64,000 bases of DNA. Origin: Endozoicomonas sp965232255. Its GTDB lineage: Bacteria; Pseudomonadota; Gammaproteobacteria; Pseudomonadales; Endozoicomonadaceae. The notes under the pieces are model-generated. The model was not told the origin of the DNA and did no database searches. It saw only the letters and a list, made by a program, of their open reading frames with translations. The stretch spans positions 2,418,001-2,482,000 of the forward strand of contig OZ246962.1 in NCBI GenBank assembly GCA_965232255.1, in the 5' to 3' direction. A program made the translations under genes and the position numbers. Within the stretch, counting starts at the first letter, position 1; the number at the start of each line of letters is the position of its first letter. This document shows positions 15,148-24,231 of the stretch, one piece after another.

Positions 15148-16203
15148 ATGAAAAAAGATTTCGCTATTTTAAAGCGACACCTGCTGACTGGTACCAGTCA
15201 TATGCTGCCGTTTATCGTTGCCGGAGGTGTTTTGCTGGCACTGTCCGTGATGCTTAATGGTAAAGGCGCTCAGCCCGAAGGCATCTTCCTGACGGGCATC
15301 TGGGATATGGGGATTGCCGGTTTCACTTTGTTTATTCCGGTATTGGGCGGTTATATTGCTTATTCCATTGCCGACCGTCCGGCACTGGCGCCCGGTATGA
15401 TCGGCGCTTATCTGGCCAACGCCAACGGGACGGGCTTCCTGGGCGCCATTGTCGTGGGTTTTCTGGCTGGCTACGTAGTTAACCAGTTAAAGAAAATTCC
15501 CCTGCCTAACAACATGAAAGCCGTTTCCACCTATGGCATTTTGCCTGTTGGCGGTACGTTCATTGTTTCCGCCATTGTTATCTGGGGTATCGGTCAGCCC
15601 ATCGCTTCATTAATGGATTCCCTGAATGGTTGGCTGTCCACCATGGGGGATGCCTCCAAAACCGTACTGGGTGTGATTCTTGGTGGTATGACCGCATTTG
15701 ATATGGGTGGGCCGATCAACAAAGTCGCCACCTTGTTTGCCCAAACGCAAGTTTTTGAACACCCAGAGCTGATGGGTGGTGTAGGTGTGGCCATCTGTGT
15801 GCCGCCTTTGGGTATGTTCCTGGCAACGCTGCTGTCCAAAACCCGTTACACCGATGAAGAGCGTGAAGCAGGCCGTGCTGCTGGCCTGATGGGGATGATC
15901 GGTATCACCGAAGGCGCCATTCCTTTTGCTGCCAATGATCCGCTGCGCGTTATTCCGTCCATCGTTGTCGGTGGTATCGTAGGTAACGTAATCGCCTTCC
16001 ATATGAATGTGCTTAACCACGCGCCTTGGGGTGGCTGGATCGTCCTGCCGGTGGTTGAAGGCCGTATGGGTTACATTATTGCCACTATTGCCGGTGCAAC
16101 AGTAACCGCCCTGATGGTTAATTACCTGAAAAAGCCCATTGATCAGCGTAAGCAAGAAGAACAGAAAACTGACGACGATGACCTTGTTCTGGACTTCGAA
16201 TAA
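15148..16203 (+). CDS. PTS fructose-type permease, IIC component
   Basis: 351 residues from ATG after a G-rich ribosome site. About nine to ten hydrophobic segments (for example LPFIVAGGVLLALSVML, FLGAIVVGFLAGYVV) and the substrate-loop signature GITEGAIPFA place it in the fructose/mannitol PTS family. It moves a sugar across the inner membrane while the IIB partner phosphorylates it. Unlike most FruA proteins it is a stand-alone IIC domain, with IIB encoded separately 53 bases downstream; this is the layout of FrwC/FryC-type systems. No IIA or HPr gene is visible here. The sugar is unknown; nearby GH92 genes make a mannose-derived sugar possible (inference). It has an FNR-like box upstream. 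Confidence 0.92.
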   Translation: MKKDFAILKRHLLTGTSHMLPFIVAGGVLLALSVMLNGKGAQPEGIFLTGIWDMGIAGFTLFIPVLGGYIAYSIADRPALAPGMIGAYLANANGTGFLGAIVVGFLAGYVVNQLKKIPLPNNMKAVSTYGILPVGGTFIVSAIVIWGIGQPIASLMDSLNGWLSTMGDASKTVLGVILGGMTAFDMGGPINKVATLFAQTQVFEHPELMGGVGVAICVPPLGMFLATLLSKTRYTDEEREAGRAAGLMGMIGITEGAIPFAANDPLRVIPSIVVGGIVGNVIAFHMNVLNHAPWGGWIVLPVVEGRMGYIIATIAGATVTALMVNYLKKPIDQRKQEEQKTDDDDLVLDFE

Positions 16204-16256
16204 ATCTGGCAACAACGCCAACTGATTTTATAACCCTGAATTTGAGTGATTACATT

Positions 16257-16568
16257 ATGAAAATGCTAGCTGTAACTTCCTGTCCATCCGGTGTCGCCCA
16301 TACTTACATGGCCGCTGAAGCGCTGGAAAAAGCTGCTAAAGAAAAAGGCTGGGAAGTGAAAGTGGAAACCCAGGGCTCTTATGGGATTGAAAACCGTATT
16401 GAGCCGGATGAAGTAGCGAGCGCTGATATCATTTTGCTTACCAAGGATATCGCCATCAAAGAAGAGGAACGCTTCCGGAACAAGCCTATCGTGCGTGTGG
16501 GCGTGGCCGACGCTGTGAAAAAAGCGCCGCAAATCATTGAGCAGATTGCCAAAAAACTGCAAGGTTAA
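16257..16568 (+). CDS. PTS fructose-type IIB component
   Basis: 103 residues from ATG 16257 (an ATG two codons later is possible). MLAVTSCPSGVAHTYMAAEA carries the phospho-accepting cysteine of fructose IIB domains. The rest (IILLTKDIAIKEEERF, IVRVGVADAVKK) matches the IIB fold. It receives phosphate from a IIA protein and passes it to the sugar bound by the IIC encoded just upstream. Co-transcribed with IIC and followed at once by a terminator, so the operon is two genes. Confidence 0.93.
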   Translation: MKMLAVTSCPSGVAHTYMAAEALEKAAKEKGWEVKVETQGSYGIENRIEPDEVASADIILLTKDIAIKEEERFRNKPIVRVGVADAVKKAPQIIEQIAKKLQG

Positions 16569-16586
16569 TAACAACAGTCTGGATGT

Positions 16587-16613
16587 ACGCCCCGTTGACC
16601 GGGGCGTTGTTTT
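16587..16613 (+). terminator. Rho-independent terminator after the PTS genes
   Basis: ACGCCCCG (16587-16594), a 5-base loop, CGGGGCGT (16600-16607), then TGTTTT. An 8-base perfect G/C-rich stem directly downstream of the IIB stop. Confidence 0.8.
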
Positions 16614-16742
16614 ATCTACTGTTTTATCTGCTGTTGCTTTGCATGGTGGGCACGACTGCTGAAAAGAGTCTGCAATGCAGGAACTTTCTATAAGATAAAG
16701 TGATCCAAGAAAAGCAATTGCGCCGATAGTTCGATAATTTCA

Positions 16743-17288
16743 ATGCTTAGCAATAATAACTACCTACAGAATAATAACTACCTGCAGAAAGTGCACTTTC
16801 TTAGTCTTCTTGGCCTGATGCCGACCAGCAGTGTTCCAGTCAACCGCGAGCCACCTCGAGCTTTCTACCAACAAACGCCGGTTATTTTCGCTTTTCACCG
16901 GCCAATTATCTCAATTTGCCGACCAAGAAACATTTCTGGTGGAAATCAAACAAGTCAAGAATTTAACCCGACAAAACCTGAAAAAAAGTACAGTTGCAGA
17001 TATGCTGGTTGCAAAGGGAAATTTGTAAATCATTATGTGCGTCGTCTTCACGAGCGGGCAGTCCATTTAAATGAGAAACCATTTCAATGCCAGGTGTGTA
17101 AGAAAAAATTTGCGCGAAAATGTGATTGGAAGAAACATGGCTATGTCCACTCAGGCGTTAGGCCCTTTCTTTGTCTGCTATGTGCCAGATCATTTTCCCA
17201 GTCTTCCAATATGCACACGCATATAAAAAAAAGGCATAAAACTCAGCCTGTAAGACAGGCTAATTGGATTAAATTTTTAGCAGTTTGA
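16743..17288 (+). CDS. Protein with three eukaryote-type C2H2 zinc fingers
   Basis: 181 residues from ATG; the start is uncertain as no clear ribosome site precedes it. Residues 1-80 are low-complexity with a duplicated NNNYLQ unit. Three fingers follow: C-x4-C-x12-H-x4-H (85-108), C-x2-C-x12-H-x3-H (116-136) and C-x2-C-x12-H-x4-H (144-165). Linkers HLNEKPFQC and HSGVRPFLC resemble the TGEKPF linker of eukaryotic multi-finger transcription factors. Bacterial Ros/MucR proteins have a single, differently spaced finger, so this is not one of them. The basic tail KKRHKTQPVRQ could be a nuclear signal. Likely acquired from a eukaryote and perhaps a nucleus-targeted effector; both are inference. 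Confidence 0.85.
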   Translation: MLSNNNYLQNNNYLQKVHFLSLLGLMPTSSVPVNREPPRAFYQQTPVIFAFHRPIISICRPRNISGGNQTSQEFNPTKPEKKYSCRYAGCKGKFVNHYVRRLHERAVHLNEKPFQCQVCKKKFARKCDWKKHGYVHSGVRPFLCLLCARSFSQSSNMHTHIKKRHKTQPVRQANWIKFLAV

Positions 17289-17324
17289 GAGTCGGTAAAT
17301 ATTGGCCGACCATTTGGAAAATGG

Positions 17325-19772
17325 TCAGGCAGGAGGAGGGTCCGCAGTTTCCTGTGTGCTGCAATCCGTGCTGTAACTATTGTGTATGGCATACCAAAGC
17401 TGCCCCAGGGCGATGCCACCATCATTGATGGGCAGGGGATAGTTAGGCAGAACTTGTAAGCCCTGTTGGTTCAGTTTGCGCTGGCAAAGGCTATACAGCA
17501 GGCGATTCTGAAAAACGCCGCCACACAAGGCAACATGGGTGGTTGCCAGTTGTTGCTGTTCTTGTGTCCAGTGCGCGGCCAGTGCTGCGATGGCATTGGC
17601 CAGTGCCTCGATAAATGCGGCAGCGATGACGCTGATCCGGTACGCAGTTAATGGCTGGGCCAGCGTTGCCTCAACCACTTGTTGCCAGACCGCCAGGGTA
17701 TCCCATAGTTGTCGGTCGTCGTACTGACGAAGTGGCAGTTCAAAGTGCAAATCGTCTTGGTTGATGCTGGTTTCAGCAGCCGACGCCAGTCGCATACCTG
17801 CTTCACCCTCAAAGGGCGAACTGTCAATCAGGCCAAGCAGACGGGCAACGGCATCAAACAGGCGACCCGCGGAGCTGGTTTGCAAGCAGGATGCACCCGA
17901 TAACCAGAGTCGGTGCACATTGTTCAGCCATATCGGATCAACCGTTTGCAGGGCCGGCAGGTTCATGGCGATGATTTCCTGCACAGAATGGCGCTCAAAC
18001 AGCAACGCCAGCAGGAGGCGGGTCGGGTCTTGCACGGCACTGTCGGCACCAATCAGAGTAAACGGCTTGAGGCTGGCAATTCGCTGGTAGCTGTGGGGCG
18101 ATGCCATAAATGCTTCGCTGCCCCATATATCACCATCGTCGCCCAATCCGGTGCCGTCAAAGGCAAAACCGAGCACAGTTGCCACACTATTGTTGAGCGC
18201 CAGCTGACTGAGCACATGGGCATAATGGTGCTGCACTGGCACTTGTTTGCCTGCTCGCTCCTGTATGGCCTGCTCTGGTATGCCCAGCTCTGGTAAAAGC
18301 TCTCTGGCGAAGCGAGTGGAGACATAATCCGGGTGCAGATCGTGGGCGATAACACGGGGTTTGACGCGGTACATCTGCAGTAGGGATGCACAGGTTTGGC
18401 GAAAGTGTTGCTCGCTGGCCACGCTATGGAGATCACCCAGGTAAGGGCTAACAATCACCTGTCGGCCAAAGGCGAAGGCAAAACTGTTTTTTTGCTGTGC
18501 TCCAACCGCCAGGGTAGGGCAGCTAACCGGTGTTGACAGTGTCAGCGTCAGCGGTGCAAAACCGCGCCCGGCTCGCAGCAGCATGGGCTGGTCATCAATG
18601 ACCTGCACCACGCTGTCCTCGGCGGCATGCACAATAGCCCGGTCATGATCGAGAACACCATCAATCACCTGGCTCAAACGCGCTACGATTTCCTGGCCGT
18701 CAGTGATAATCGGTTCGCTACTGATATTGGCCGATGTGGCTACCACCGGTTTGCCTAGTCCTTCAAGTAACAACAGGTGTAGCGGGGTGTAGGGCAGGAA
18801 CAGACCGAGACAGTCCATTCCTGGTGCCAGGTTGGGTGCGAGCGCCAATATTGGCTTGGGTTGCTTGTGCAGCAACACAATTGGTCGTTGCGGGCTGAGC
18901 AGTTGCTGCCACTGCATATCGTTACCGGTAACGATTTTCCTGGCGCTGGACTCATCCGGCACTATCACGGCAAACGGTTTGCGTGGACGATGCTTACGCT
19001 GTCGTAAGCGGGCAACCGCCTGCTCATTGGTGGCGTCGCAAAGTAGGTGAAATCCCCCCAGCCCCTTGACCGCGATAATCTGGCCTTGGTCAATGGCGAC
19101 GATGGCCGCTACCAACGCCGCCTCAGCATAACTTAACCGTTCACCCGTGGCTGAGCGGAAACTCAGTTGCGGGCCGCACTGCGGGCAACTAATGGGTTGG
19201 GCGTGGTAGCGTCGATTGGCCGGGTCCTGATAATCTGTCTGACACTGAGGACACATGGCAAATTGTGCCATGGAGGTAAACGGTCTATCGTACGGCAGTT
19301 GTCTTATAATTGAATAACGGGGGCCGCAGTTGGTGCAATTGGTAAAGGGGTAACGGTAAAAGCGGCTATTGGGATTTTTTATATCCGCGCTACAGTCCGG
19401 GCACGTGGCTACGTCCGGCGATAAAGCGACGGCCGCCGTTTGCTCAGAGCCTTCGTCGGGCAAGACCGCACTGGCCAGGATAACAAAGTCACCCCGCCGA
19501 CCGATCACATTGTCCAGCTCGGTAATGCGTACCTTATCAATGCGCGCCAGTGGTGGCGGACTGGCTGTCAAGTGTGTCAGACACTGCTCAACTGCCTGTC
19601 GTTCACCCTGAAAACGGATGGTAACGCCCCGGGCATCGTTCAGCACATCGCCGGACAGATTGAACTCGTGGGCCAGCCGATAAACAAACGGCCGAAAACC
19701 CACGCCCTGGACGATGCCCTGAATATGAACCTGACAGTGGCGTTCAGTGGGCATTACAGCTGAAGCTGGCAT
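17325..19772 (-). CDS. hypF: HypF, carbamoyltransferase for [NiFe]-hydrogenase cyanide-ligand synthesis
   Basis: 815 residues, a little longer than the usual 750-770. Domains in order: acylphosphatase-like (GIVQGVGFRPFVYRLA), two zinc fingers each C-x2-C-x18-C-x2-C (CPDC...CTNC and CPQC...CPQC), a YrdC-like domain (GLGGFHLLCDATNEQAVAR), and the Kae1-like domain (HHYAHVLS, ALCGGVFQNRLL). HypF makes thiocarboxamide on HypE from carbamoyl phosphate. The ATG at 19772 overlaps the previous gene; a second ATG at 19754 forms a TAATG coupling with its stop and is equally likely. Last gene of the hydrogenase operon. Confidence 0.95.
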   Translation of the reverse strand: MPASAVMPTERHCQVHIQGIVQGVGFRPFVYRLAHEFNLSGDVLNDARGVTIRFQGERQAVEQCLTHLTASPPPLARIDKVRITELDNVIGRRGDFVILASAVLPDEGSEQTAAVALSPDVATCPDCSADIKNPNSRFYRYPFTNCTNCGPRYSIIRQLPYDRPFTSMAQFAMCPQCQTDYQDPANRRYHAQPISCPQCGPQLSFRSATGERLSYAEAALVAAIVAIDQGQIIAVKGLGGFHLLCDATNEQAVARLRQRKHRPRKPFAVIVPDESSARKIVTGNDMQWQQLLSPQRPIVLLHKQPKPILALAPNLAPGMDCLGLFLPYTPLHLLLLEGLGKPVVATSANISSEPIITDGQEIVARLSQVIDGVLDHDRAIVHAAEDSVVQVIDDQPMLLRAGRGFAPLTLTLSTPVSCPTLAVGAQQKNSFAFAFGRQVIVSPYLGDLHSVASEQHFRQTCASLLQMYRVKPRVIAHDLHPDYVSTRFARELLPELGIPEQAIQERAGKQVPVQHHYAHVLSQLALNNSVATVLGFAFDGTGLGDDGDIWGSEAFMASPHSYQRIASLKPFTLIGADSAVQDPTRLLLALLFERHSVQEIIAMNLPALQTVDPIWLNNVHRLWLSGASCLQTSSAGRLFDAVARLLGLIDSSPFEGEAGMRLASAAETSINQDDLHFELPLRQYDDRQLWDTLAVWQQVVEATLAQPLTAYRISVIAAAFIEALANAIAALAAHWTQEQQQLATTHVALCGGVFQNRLLYSLCQRKLNQQGLQVLPNYPLPINDGGIALGQLWYAIHNSYSTDCSTQETADPPPA

Positions 19773-21307
19773 CCAAGGCGATCCTCCATGTGGAAGTTTT
19801 TGCCCACGCGCAGGCCAATGCGCCTAGCCAGCAATTCATTGCCCATCTCATCGCCAGCCAGCGTGACCTGCTCAATGCCCAGGTTGCCGTCCAGCTGTTC
19901 AACCCAGGTGGCGAGATAGTCGGCCAGGGAATCCATAATGCCAAAGGCCAGTGCCGGCACCTGTTGTGGGCTGCCATCAGTGGCCACGCGATACGCCATC
20001 AGGCTGGCCAGCGTCGGATAGAAATCCAGGCTACTGATGTCACTGCTCTGATCGAGCACAAAATCAATGCGCTGGGCATTTTTGCCGGAATAGGTCATGC
20101 CGGCCGCCAGCACTCTATCGGCTAACTGCCCAGTGCTCAACTCTGGATCACTCAGTCCCAACACAAATGCCGAGATGGCCAGCAAGGTGGTGATATTGTC
20201 CCGTTCCCCGCTAAATACGGTTTGTGCCAGCGCGGTAATGTCTTCGGGGAAGCGTTCGCTGTAGCGTTCAACCAGAGACGAACGACCGCGAACGTTTAAT
20301 TGGTTGATAATCTCTGAGCCGTGTTCCGGCAGTGGTTGCAGGCGGAAGAAAATATTGCTTTTCAGTCGATCGTTAAACGTCAGAAGTCGTCCTGCTGACT
20401 GGGCGCTGAAATAAATCAGTACTGAGTTGCCTGGCAAGTCGGCATCACGCTCAGTGGTTATCTCACGCCACTGGCCATTCACCCGCGCCACGGCCGGGCG
20501 CGGGCAGTCAGTCTGCACATACAGATAATCCACGCCTTGTTGGCGGAATATTTCTGTCAGCACCAACAGCGGGCGATTCCAGGCGAAGCTCAGTTCATGC
20601 AGCGTCGGCTCCAGGGTGTCGTGCCCGGCTTGTGCCGGTAAAGTCACCCTGGGCTTTTCCATGCTGGACAGAGCCAGCACATGGTGGTCACCGGTGACAA
20701 AATGCTGCCCAAGTCGGTCCGGGTTACAGACCAGAATATGTTGTCGCCGCCGGGCCGGAAACGGATGGTGGCTCAACTGGTAATTGTGGCCATTCGCGGC
20801 AAACTGCACATAACCCAGTTCATCAAACTGCCTGGCGTAGTCCTGCAAGGCACTGAACGACAGATCATTATCACTATCATTATCACTCTCTGCCGGACGC
20901 TGGCCGTGACGCTCGCCATTACAAGCCACGCAGGAAAGCGTTAGTTGCCCAAACTCCGGCGACTGGCTGTCGGCAAAACGAGACTGACAGTGGTGGCAAA
21001 AAGGTATCTGAACATCGTCGTGTTCAATCGGGGTGTAATCGCCGACCCGTTTGGCCACGGCGGCAACGCTGGTATTGGTCAGCCAGAGAGAGAGCAAAAA
21101 GTCCCTGGCAATATCCTGAGTCAGTGCTTCGAGCTGTTGTTGGTTGCCCTCGGCCTCAAGAATAAACCGGTTGTTCCGCCACGCCACGGTAATAGGCAGT
21201 GCTTGCTGTTCCAGGTAGTGATTACACAGCCTGGCATAGAATGGCACCTGGTGTGAGCAGGCAAAGGAAAAGCGAATAAGTTTCGTAACGCTGTCAGTGT
21301 TGTTCAC
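19754..21307 (-). CDS. HypF-related hydrogenase maturation protein (HydE-like)
   Basis: About 517 residues from GTG at 21307, just ahead of the end of the protease gene; longer frames up to 21352 exist. It carries a zinc motif CHHC...CVAC with the C-x2-C-x18-C-x2-C spacing seen in HypF, but lacks the acylphosphatase motif GxVQGVGFR. The C-terminal region (TLAGDEMGNELLARRIG) resembles the end of the HypF carbamoyltransferase domain (ALCGGVFQNRLL). Proteins like this follow the protease gene in hydABCDE-type operons; the exact role is not known to me. A full hypF follows directly, so it is an extra factor and not a replacement. Five acidic SDNDSDND residues interrupt the region after the zinc motif. 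Confidence 0.75.
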   Translation of the reverse strand: MNNTDSVTKLIRFSFACSHQVPFYARLCNHYLEQQALPITVAWRNNRFILEAEGNQQQLEALTQDIARDFLLSLWLTNTSVAAVAKRVGDYTPIEHDDVQIPFCHHCQSRFADSQSPEFGQLTLSCVACNGERHGQRPAESDNDSDNDLSFSALQDYARQFDELGYVQFAANGHNYQLSHHPFPARRRQHILVCNPDRLGQHFVTGDHHVLALSSMEKPRVTLPAQAGHDTLEPTLHELSFAWNRPLLVLTEIFRQQGVDYLYVQTDCPRPAVARVNGQWREITTERDADLPGNSVLIYFSAQSAGRLLTFNDRLKSNIFFRLQPLPEHGSEIINQLNVRGRSSLVERYSERFPEDITALAQTVFSGERDNITTLLAISAFVLGLSDPELSTGQLADRVLAAGMTYSGKNAQRIDFVLDQSSDISSLDFYPTLASLMAYRVATDGSPQQVPALAFGIMDSLADYLATWVEQLDGNLGIEQVTLAGDEMGNELLARRIGLRVGKNFHMEDRLGCQLQL

Positions 21308-21836
21308 GTTTGAAAGACTCTGGAATAAGGGCGTTGATCGGAACATCGGCAATACGCTGACCGGTAATGCCCAGGGTGGCCATGTGGTTTAACAGCGCTT
21401 TTTCCATTACCGGAATGGCGGCATGAATTTTCTCCGTCAGCCCTAGGTGCATGGGCTCAAGAACAGTGGGCACCACGCCGAGAATCCAGGTCTGTGGGCG
21501 ATCACCCACTATCTCCATCATGGTCAGGGCTTGCAGCATTTCCACTTCGTGGGCGCTGCCCTGCCAATCGATTTCGGTCGGGGTGCTGTCAAAATTAAAC
21601 AAGTAGACCTGGCCGGGCTCAACATCGTGAGCATTCACGGTGTCCACCACAACCAGGTAATCGTACTTTGCCAGGGTCGGAATCAGCCCGTGCGCCAGGG
21701 TTCCCCCATCGAGGGTATCCACCTGATGCTCAGGATGGCTGAAACGGTAGTTTTCTTCGATGTAATTGACGAAATGTACGCCGACCCCCTCGTCGGCGTA
21801 GAGAATGTTGCCAATGCCCAAAAGCAGTATCCGCAT
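21294..21836 (-). CDS. Hydrogenase large-subunit C-terminal endopeptidase (HyaD/HupD/HydD family)
   Basis: 180 residues. MRILLLGIGNILYADEGVGV is the hallmark start of the HycI/HyaD protease family, with the metal-sensing Glu in DEGVG; the Asp of VVVDTVNA and a later His (SAHEVEMLQ) are the other expected nickel ligands. It trims the C-terminal peptide of the large subunit after nickel is inserted. The start is 3 bases after the cytochrome b stop, and its own 3' end overlaps the next gene, so translation is coupled. Confidence 0.93.
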   Translation of the reverse strand: MRILLLGIGNILYADEGVGVHFVNYIEENYRFSHPEHQVDTLDGGTLAHGLIPTLAKYDYLVVVDTVNAHDVEPGQVYLFNFDSTPTEIDWQGSAHEVEMLQALTMMEIVGDRPQTWILGVVPTVLEPMHLGLTEKIHAAIPVMEKALLNHMATLGITGQRIADVPINALIPESFKREQH

Positions 21837-21839
21837 GAA

Positions 21840-22520
21840 TCAGTCGTCCTTGTTGTTGTTTGGTTCGTAACTGTAGCCAGACAAAATAGGTTCGGCGGTA
21901 CTCTGGCTGAAACGCATACCAGTCCACATCACCAGGTAAACGTGCACCGGCACGAATATGATGATTGCCCACATGACGTAGTGGTGCCACAGACGTACGT
22001 TAGCCAGGCCGCCCATCCAGTAAGTGACATAGTTGGTTGCCGGGCTGATCCAGCCAGCAAAGCCGTTGTGGTAGTCAGCGGCAAAGAGCGTCAGCCCGGC
22101 AATGCACATGAAAATAAGCAGCAGGGTTAAGCCTGCGTAGCCTATTAATTGCAACGGCTCATAGGCGCCCTGGTGGGGTGGCCTGCCTATCAGGAACATG
22201 GCTTTGATCTGGCGTACCCAGCATTTGGGCGTCAGGGCATCCTTGACGGAGAGCCTTTCCACGTTGTTGCGGCTAAAGAGAAACAGATATATCCGCCCAA
22301 CGGTGATGGCGACCAGCAACAGACCAAAGACTTCGTGGGTAGCCCGCATCCAGCCATTGATCAGTACGTTAGTACTTTGCGGTTTCATCAGAAATGGCCA
22401 TGCCAGATAGAAGCCGGTCACGACCAACATGACAATCGACAGCACCCGTAGCCAGTGACAAATCCGGATGGCAGCAGAAAATATCCAGCTACGTTGATAC
22501 AGGTCCTCTTGAGTACGCAT
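21840..22520 (-). CDS. Hydrogenase b-type cytochrome subunit (HyaC/HydC family)
   Basis: 226 residues from ATG 22520, chosen over an upstream alternative because GAGGAGATCACC lies directly before it. Four to five membrane helices (VLSIVMLVVTGFYLAWPFL, LTLLLIFMCIAGLTLFA, WAIIIFVPVHVYLVM), with histidines in ICHWLRV, THEVFGL, LWHHYVMW and VPVHVY suited to bind two haems. It anchors the hydrogenase heterodimer and passes electrons to quinone. The gene directly follows the large subunit, as in hyaABC. Confidence 0.93.
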   Translation of the reverse strand: MRTQEDLYQRSWIFSAAIRICHWLRVLSIVMLVVTGFYLAWPFLMKPQSTNVLINGWMRATHEVFGLLLVAITVGRIYLFLFSRNNVERLSVKDALTPKCWVRQIKAMFLIGRPPHQGAYEPLQLIGYAGLTLLLIFMCIAGLTLFAADYHNGFAGWISPATNYVTYWMGGLANVRLWHHYVMWAIIIFVPVHVYLVMWTGMRFSQSTAEPILSGYSYEPNNNKDD

Positions 22521-22530
22521 GGTGATCTCC

Positions 22531-24231
22531 TCAGGTCGGATCGATACGGAACTCACTCAGAGACTGCCCCTTGTAGTCCATGACATGGACTGAGCAGGCC
22601 ATACAGGGATTAAAAGAATGAATAACTCGCAGGATTTCCAGCGGTTTGGTTGGATCTTCCACTTTCAGGCCGACCAGGGATGCTTCGTAAGGTCCTACTT
22701 TACCGTGACCGTCCCGTGGGCCAGCATTCCAGGTGGTGGGCACCACCGCCTGATAATTTTCCACCAGACCGTCCTTGATCCGAATCCAGTGGCTGAGCAG
22801 GCCACGAGGGGCCTCAATCATGGCATAGCCTTTGTACTCCTTGTTGATATCCAGGTTGGGGGGAACATAAGTGATGGTGTCTGTCTGAATGTTCGCCAGC
22901 AACGCGTTAAAGGTACGAATACCGTTGCGACCCTGAACCACGGTCTGCAACATGCGTGCCGCTGTACGCCCAAGGGTGGTGAACAGTGCCTCTTTGGGCA
23001 GCCCGGTGCGGGCCAGGAAGTCATCCACCGCAGAGACCACTTCTGGCACGCCTCGGGCGTAGTTCACGGTAATGGCTGCCAGCGGCCCCACCTCCACCGG
23101 TTCACCGTCGTAGCGAGGAGATTTCACCCAGGAGTATTTACCGGCTTCATCCACAGTGGGCAGTGGGCCGTACACCGTTTCCCGTTCAATAAACGGCGTA
23201 TATTCAGGAATGGTTGTACCATCGAAAGGTTGCTGCGGATGGGGGGCGTTGTACCAGGCGTGAGTAACGTCCTCTTCAATCTTGTAAGGGTCGATATCTT
23301 CAACGGTACTCAAGTCGCCATTGCGTACCACACCGCTTTTGAACATATGCTCGTTAGGGCCGATCATAACCTGCTCTGCGGTCATGAAATTATGCACATT
23401 GACGCCACCGAGCACGGCTGGCTCCTTGCCGTAGGCATCAGCCGCCATAATGATGTCCGCCTGATAGCCCCGCTCAAGAAAATCAACGACAATAGCGCGT
23501 TTTTGCACCCATTCTTGCAGGCGTGCGGGGTTGATCACATCGCGGATACAGGTAATGCCGCCAACTACTACGGATTGGGGATGCGGGTTTTTGCCACCCC
23601 AGATCGCCATCATCTCAGCCAGAATCCGCTGTACTTCCAGCGCCTTGAAATAATGCGCCAGGCCGATCAGGTTTTGCTCCGGGGTAAACCGGTAGCTGCT
23701 GTTGCCCCAGTAGGCATTGGCAAAAGGACCCAGCTGACCGCTGTCAACAAACTTGCTCTTTACCTTTGCCTGGATAGCGCGCAGTTCACCTTCGCCAGCG
23801 GCAATAGGTTCATCGCTGTATTTGGTGGCTATTACGGCAGCTTGTGCCGGATCAGCCTCCAGTGCTGACATCACATCGATCCAGTCCAGCCCGTGCATCA
23901 GGTAAAAGTGCACCAGGTGGTCGTGCATATGCAGCGTTTCGAGCATCATGGAGCGCAAATATTGGGTGTTCAGCGGTACATCAGCACCGATAGCATGTTC
24001 TACCGTCCGGGTTCCACACAGGTAGTGGGCGAAGGTGCAGACGCCGCAAACCCGTTGTACCAGCAGCCCCACATCGAACGGCGTTCGGCCCTTGAGAATG
24101 ATTTCAAAGCCCCGGAACAAAGTTGAGGAAGCCCATGCTTTCTGGATGACGTTGTTTTCATCCACTTCCGCTTCAATGCGCAGGTGTCCTTCGATGCGGG
24201 TAATCGGATCAATAACAATACGTTGGTTCAT
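22531..24231 (-). CDS. [NiFe]-hydrogenase large subunit (group 1 uptake type)
   Basis: 566 residues with N-terminal RITRIEGH-type segment, L1 motif RVCGVCTFAH (Cys62, Cys65) and L2 motif NPCMACSVH (Cys543, Cys546, His549). These four cysteines bind the Ni-Fe centre. Seventeen residues after His549 would be removed by the protease encoded two genes downstream. The residue before PCMAC is Asn (codon AAT) where most relatives have Asp. It oxidises H2 at the periplasmic face together with the Tat-exported small subunit. ATG overlaps the small-subunit stop as ATGA. Confidence 0.97.
   Translation of the reverse strand: MNQRIVIDPITRIEGHLRIEAEVDENNVIQKAWASSTLFRGFEIILKGRTPFDVGLLVQRVCGVCTFAHYLCGTRTVEHAIGADVPLNTQYLRSMMLETLHMHDHLVHFYLMHGLDWIDVMSALEADPAQAAVIATKYSDEPIAAGEGELRAIQAKVKSKFVDSGQLGPFANAYWGNSSYRFTPEQNLIGLAHYFKALEVQRILAEMMAIWGGKNPHPQSVVVGGITCIRDVINPARLQEWVQKRAIVVDFLERGYQADIIMAADAYGKEPAVLGGVNVHNFMTAEQVMIGPNEHMFKSGVVRNGDLSTVEDIDPYKIEEDVTHAWYNAPHPQQPFDGTTIPEYTPFIERETVYGPLPTVDEAGKYSWVKSPRYDGEPVEVGPLAAITVNYARGVPEVVSAVDDFLARTGLPKEALFTTLGRTAARMLQTVVQGRNGIRTFNALLANIQTDTITYVPPNLDINKEYKGYAMIEAPRGLLSHWIRIKDGLVENYQAVVPTTWNAGPRDGHGKVGPYEASLVGLKVEDPTKPLEILRVIHSFNPCMACSVHVMDYKGQSLSEFRIDPT

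Noticed and set aside
17308..17326. Inverted repeat GACCATTT-GGA-AAATGGTC as terminator between the C2H2 gene and hypF
   Set aside because: No T-run follows in either direction and it overlaps the hypF stop; may help but is not a clear terminator.
22618..23868. Long open frame of 416 codons on the + strand opposite the hydrogenase large subunit
   Set aside because: It is an antisense shadow of a strongly conserved gene; the translation has no family features and is His/Gln-rich as expected from reverse codons.
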